Shown in pieces: positions 5,506 to 5,557 of a DNA stretch of 5,557 bases (position 1 is the first letter of the stretch; the number at the start of each line of letters is the position of its first letter). The stretch lies in contig VAYL01000028.1 of NCBI GenBank assembly GCA_005884305.1, positions 1-5,557 on the forward strand. The letters run 5' to 3'. Source of the DNA: Actinomycetota bacterium (GTDB lineage: Bacteria; Actinomycetota; Thermoleophilia; Solirubrobacterales; 70-9). The notes beneath the pieces were generated by a model that saw only the letters and a program-made list of their open reading frames with translations, searched no databases and was not told where the DNA came from. A program made the translations under genes and the position numbers.

Positions 5506-5557
5506 AAGGACGCAGCGAGCGTGGCGCACTCGAAGAGTGCGCGAGCGAGCGAGGACG
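5506..5557. repeat. Hairpin-rich, GCGA-repeat segment at the right edge
   Basis: A perfect 8-bp hairpin (GCGCACTC, loop GAA, GAGTGCGC) lies at 5524-5542, with a smaller ACGC/GCGT hairpin at 5510-5522 next to it. Three GCGA units in tandem follow at 5541-5552. No gene is visible. With the T-arm-like stem and the 5466-5486 hairpin, this makes four consecutive stem-loops in about 77 bp. Confidence 0.45.

Noticed and set aside
5480..5557. A complete tRNA gene on the minus strand
   Set aside because: Only the T-arm is canonical. The 8-bp hairpin at the anticodon-arm position has a loop without T33, the stretch before it has no D-arm features, and no acceptor 5' strand pairing with CGCGCCC is present before the window ends.

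Overview
This is a GC-rich window of about 5.6 kb. Most of it is one minus-strand block of housekeeping genes from the end of the bacterial spc ribosomal-protein operon. In transcription order (right to left) the block is rplO (L15), secY, a broken AbiEi-like/DUF559 gene, adk, map, and a small membrane protein of the isoprenylcysteine carboxyl methyltransferase (ICMT) type. A Fur/PerR-family repressor lies on the plus strand at the left edge and converges on the ICMT-like gene with only 6 bp between the stop codons. Strong GC bias, GTG/TTG start candidates, the style of the L15, SecY and Adk proteins, and an AbiEi-DUF559 type gene together suggest a high-GC actinobacterium, perhaps of the Thermoleophilia (Gaiellales or Solirubrobacterales). 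That placement is an impression from protein style, not a test.

Layout: 1-443, Fur/PerR regulator, cut at its start codon by the window edge. 450-1031, ICMT-like methyltransferase. 1038-1793, methionine aminopeptidase. 1816-2487, adenylate kinase. 2488-2583, a short gap with a hairpin. 2584-3380, a pseudogene made of an N-terminal AbiEi-like winged helix joined out of frame to a DUF559 endonuclease-like domain. 3381-3606, a non-coding gap with a 12-bp palindrome next to the pseudogene start. 3607-4875, SecY. 4884-5378, L15. 5379-5557, a leader without a gene, rich in stem-loops, including a perfect tRNA T-arm-like element.

The core genes work together. L15 is a 50S subunit protein, SecY is the protein-conducting channel, Adk balances adenine nucleotides, and Map removes the initiator methionine. 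Spacings of 8 nt (rplO-secY), 22 nt (adk-map) and 6 nt (map-ICMT) indicate co-transcription. The usual secY-adk junction is interrupted by about 1.1 kb holding the broken defence-type gene. The conserved operon neighbours on either side are also missing: rpmD is not directly upstream of rplO, and infA is not directly downstream of map.

Nothing here proves a new system. The observations most worth pursuing are the decayed AbiEi-DUF559 gene inside an essential operon and the tRNA-like, multi-hairpin segment where rpmD would be expected. Next come the PerR-like metal ligands in the regulator and the ICMT-like gene coupled to map.
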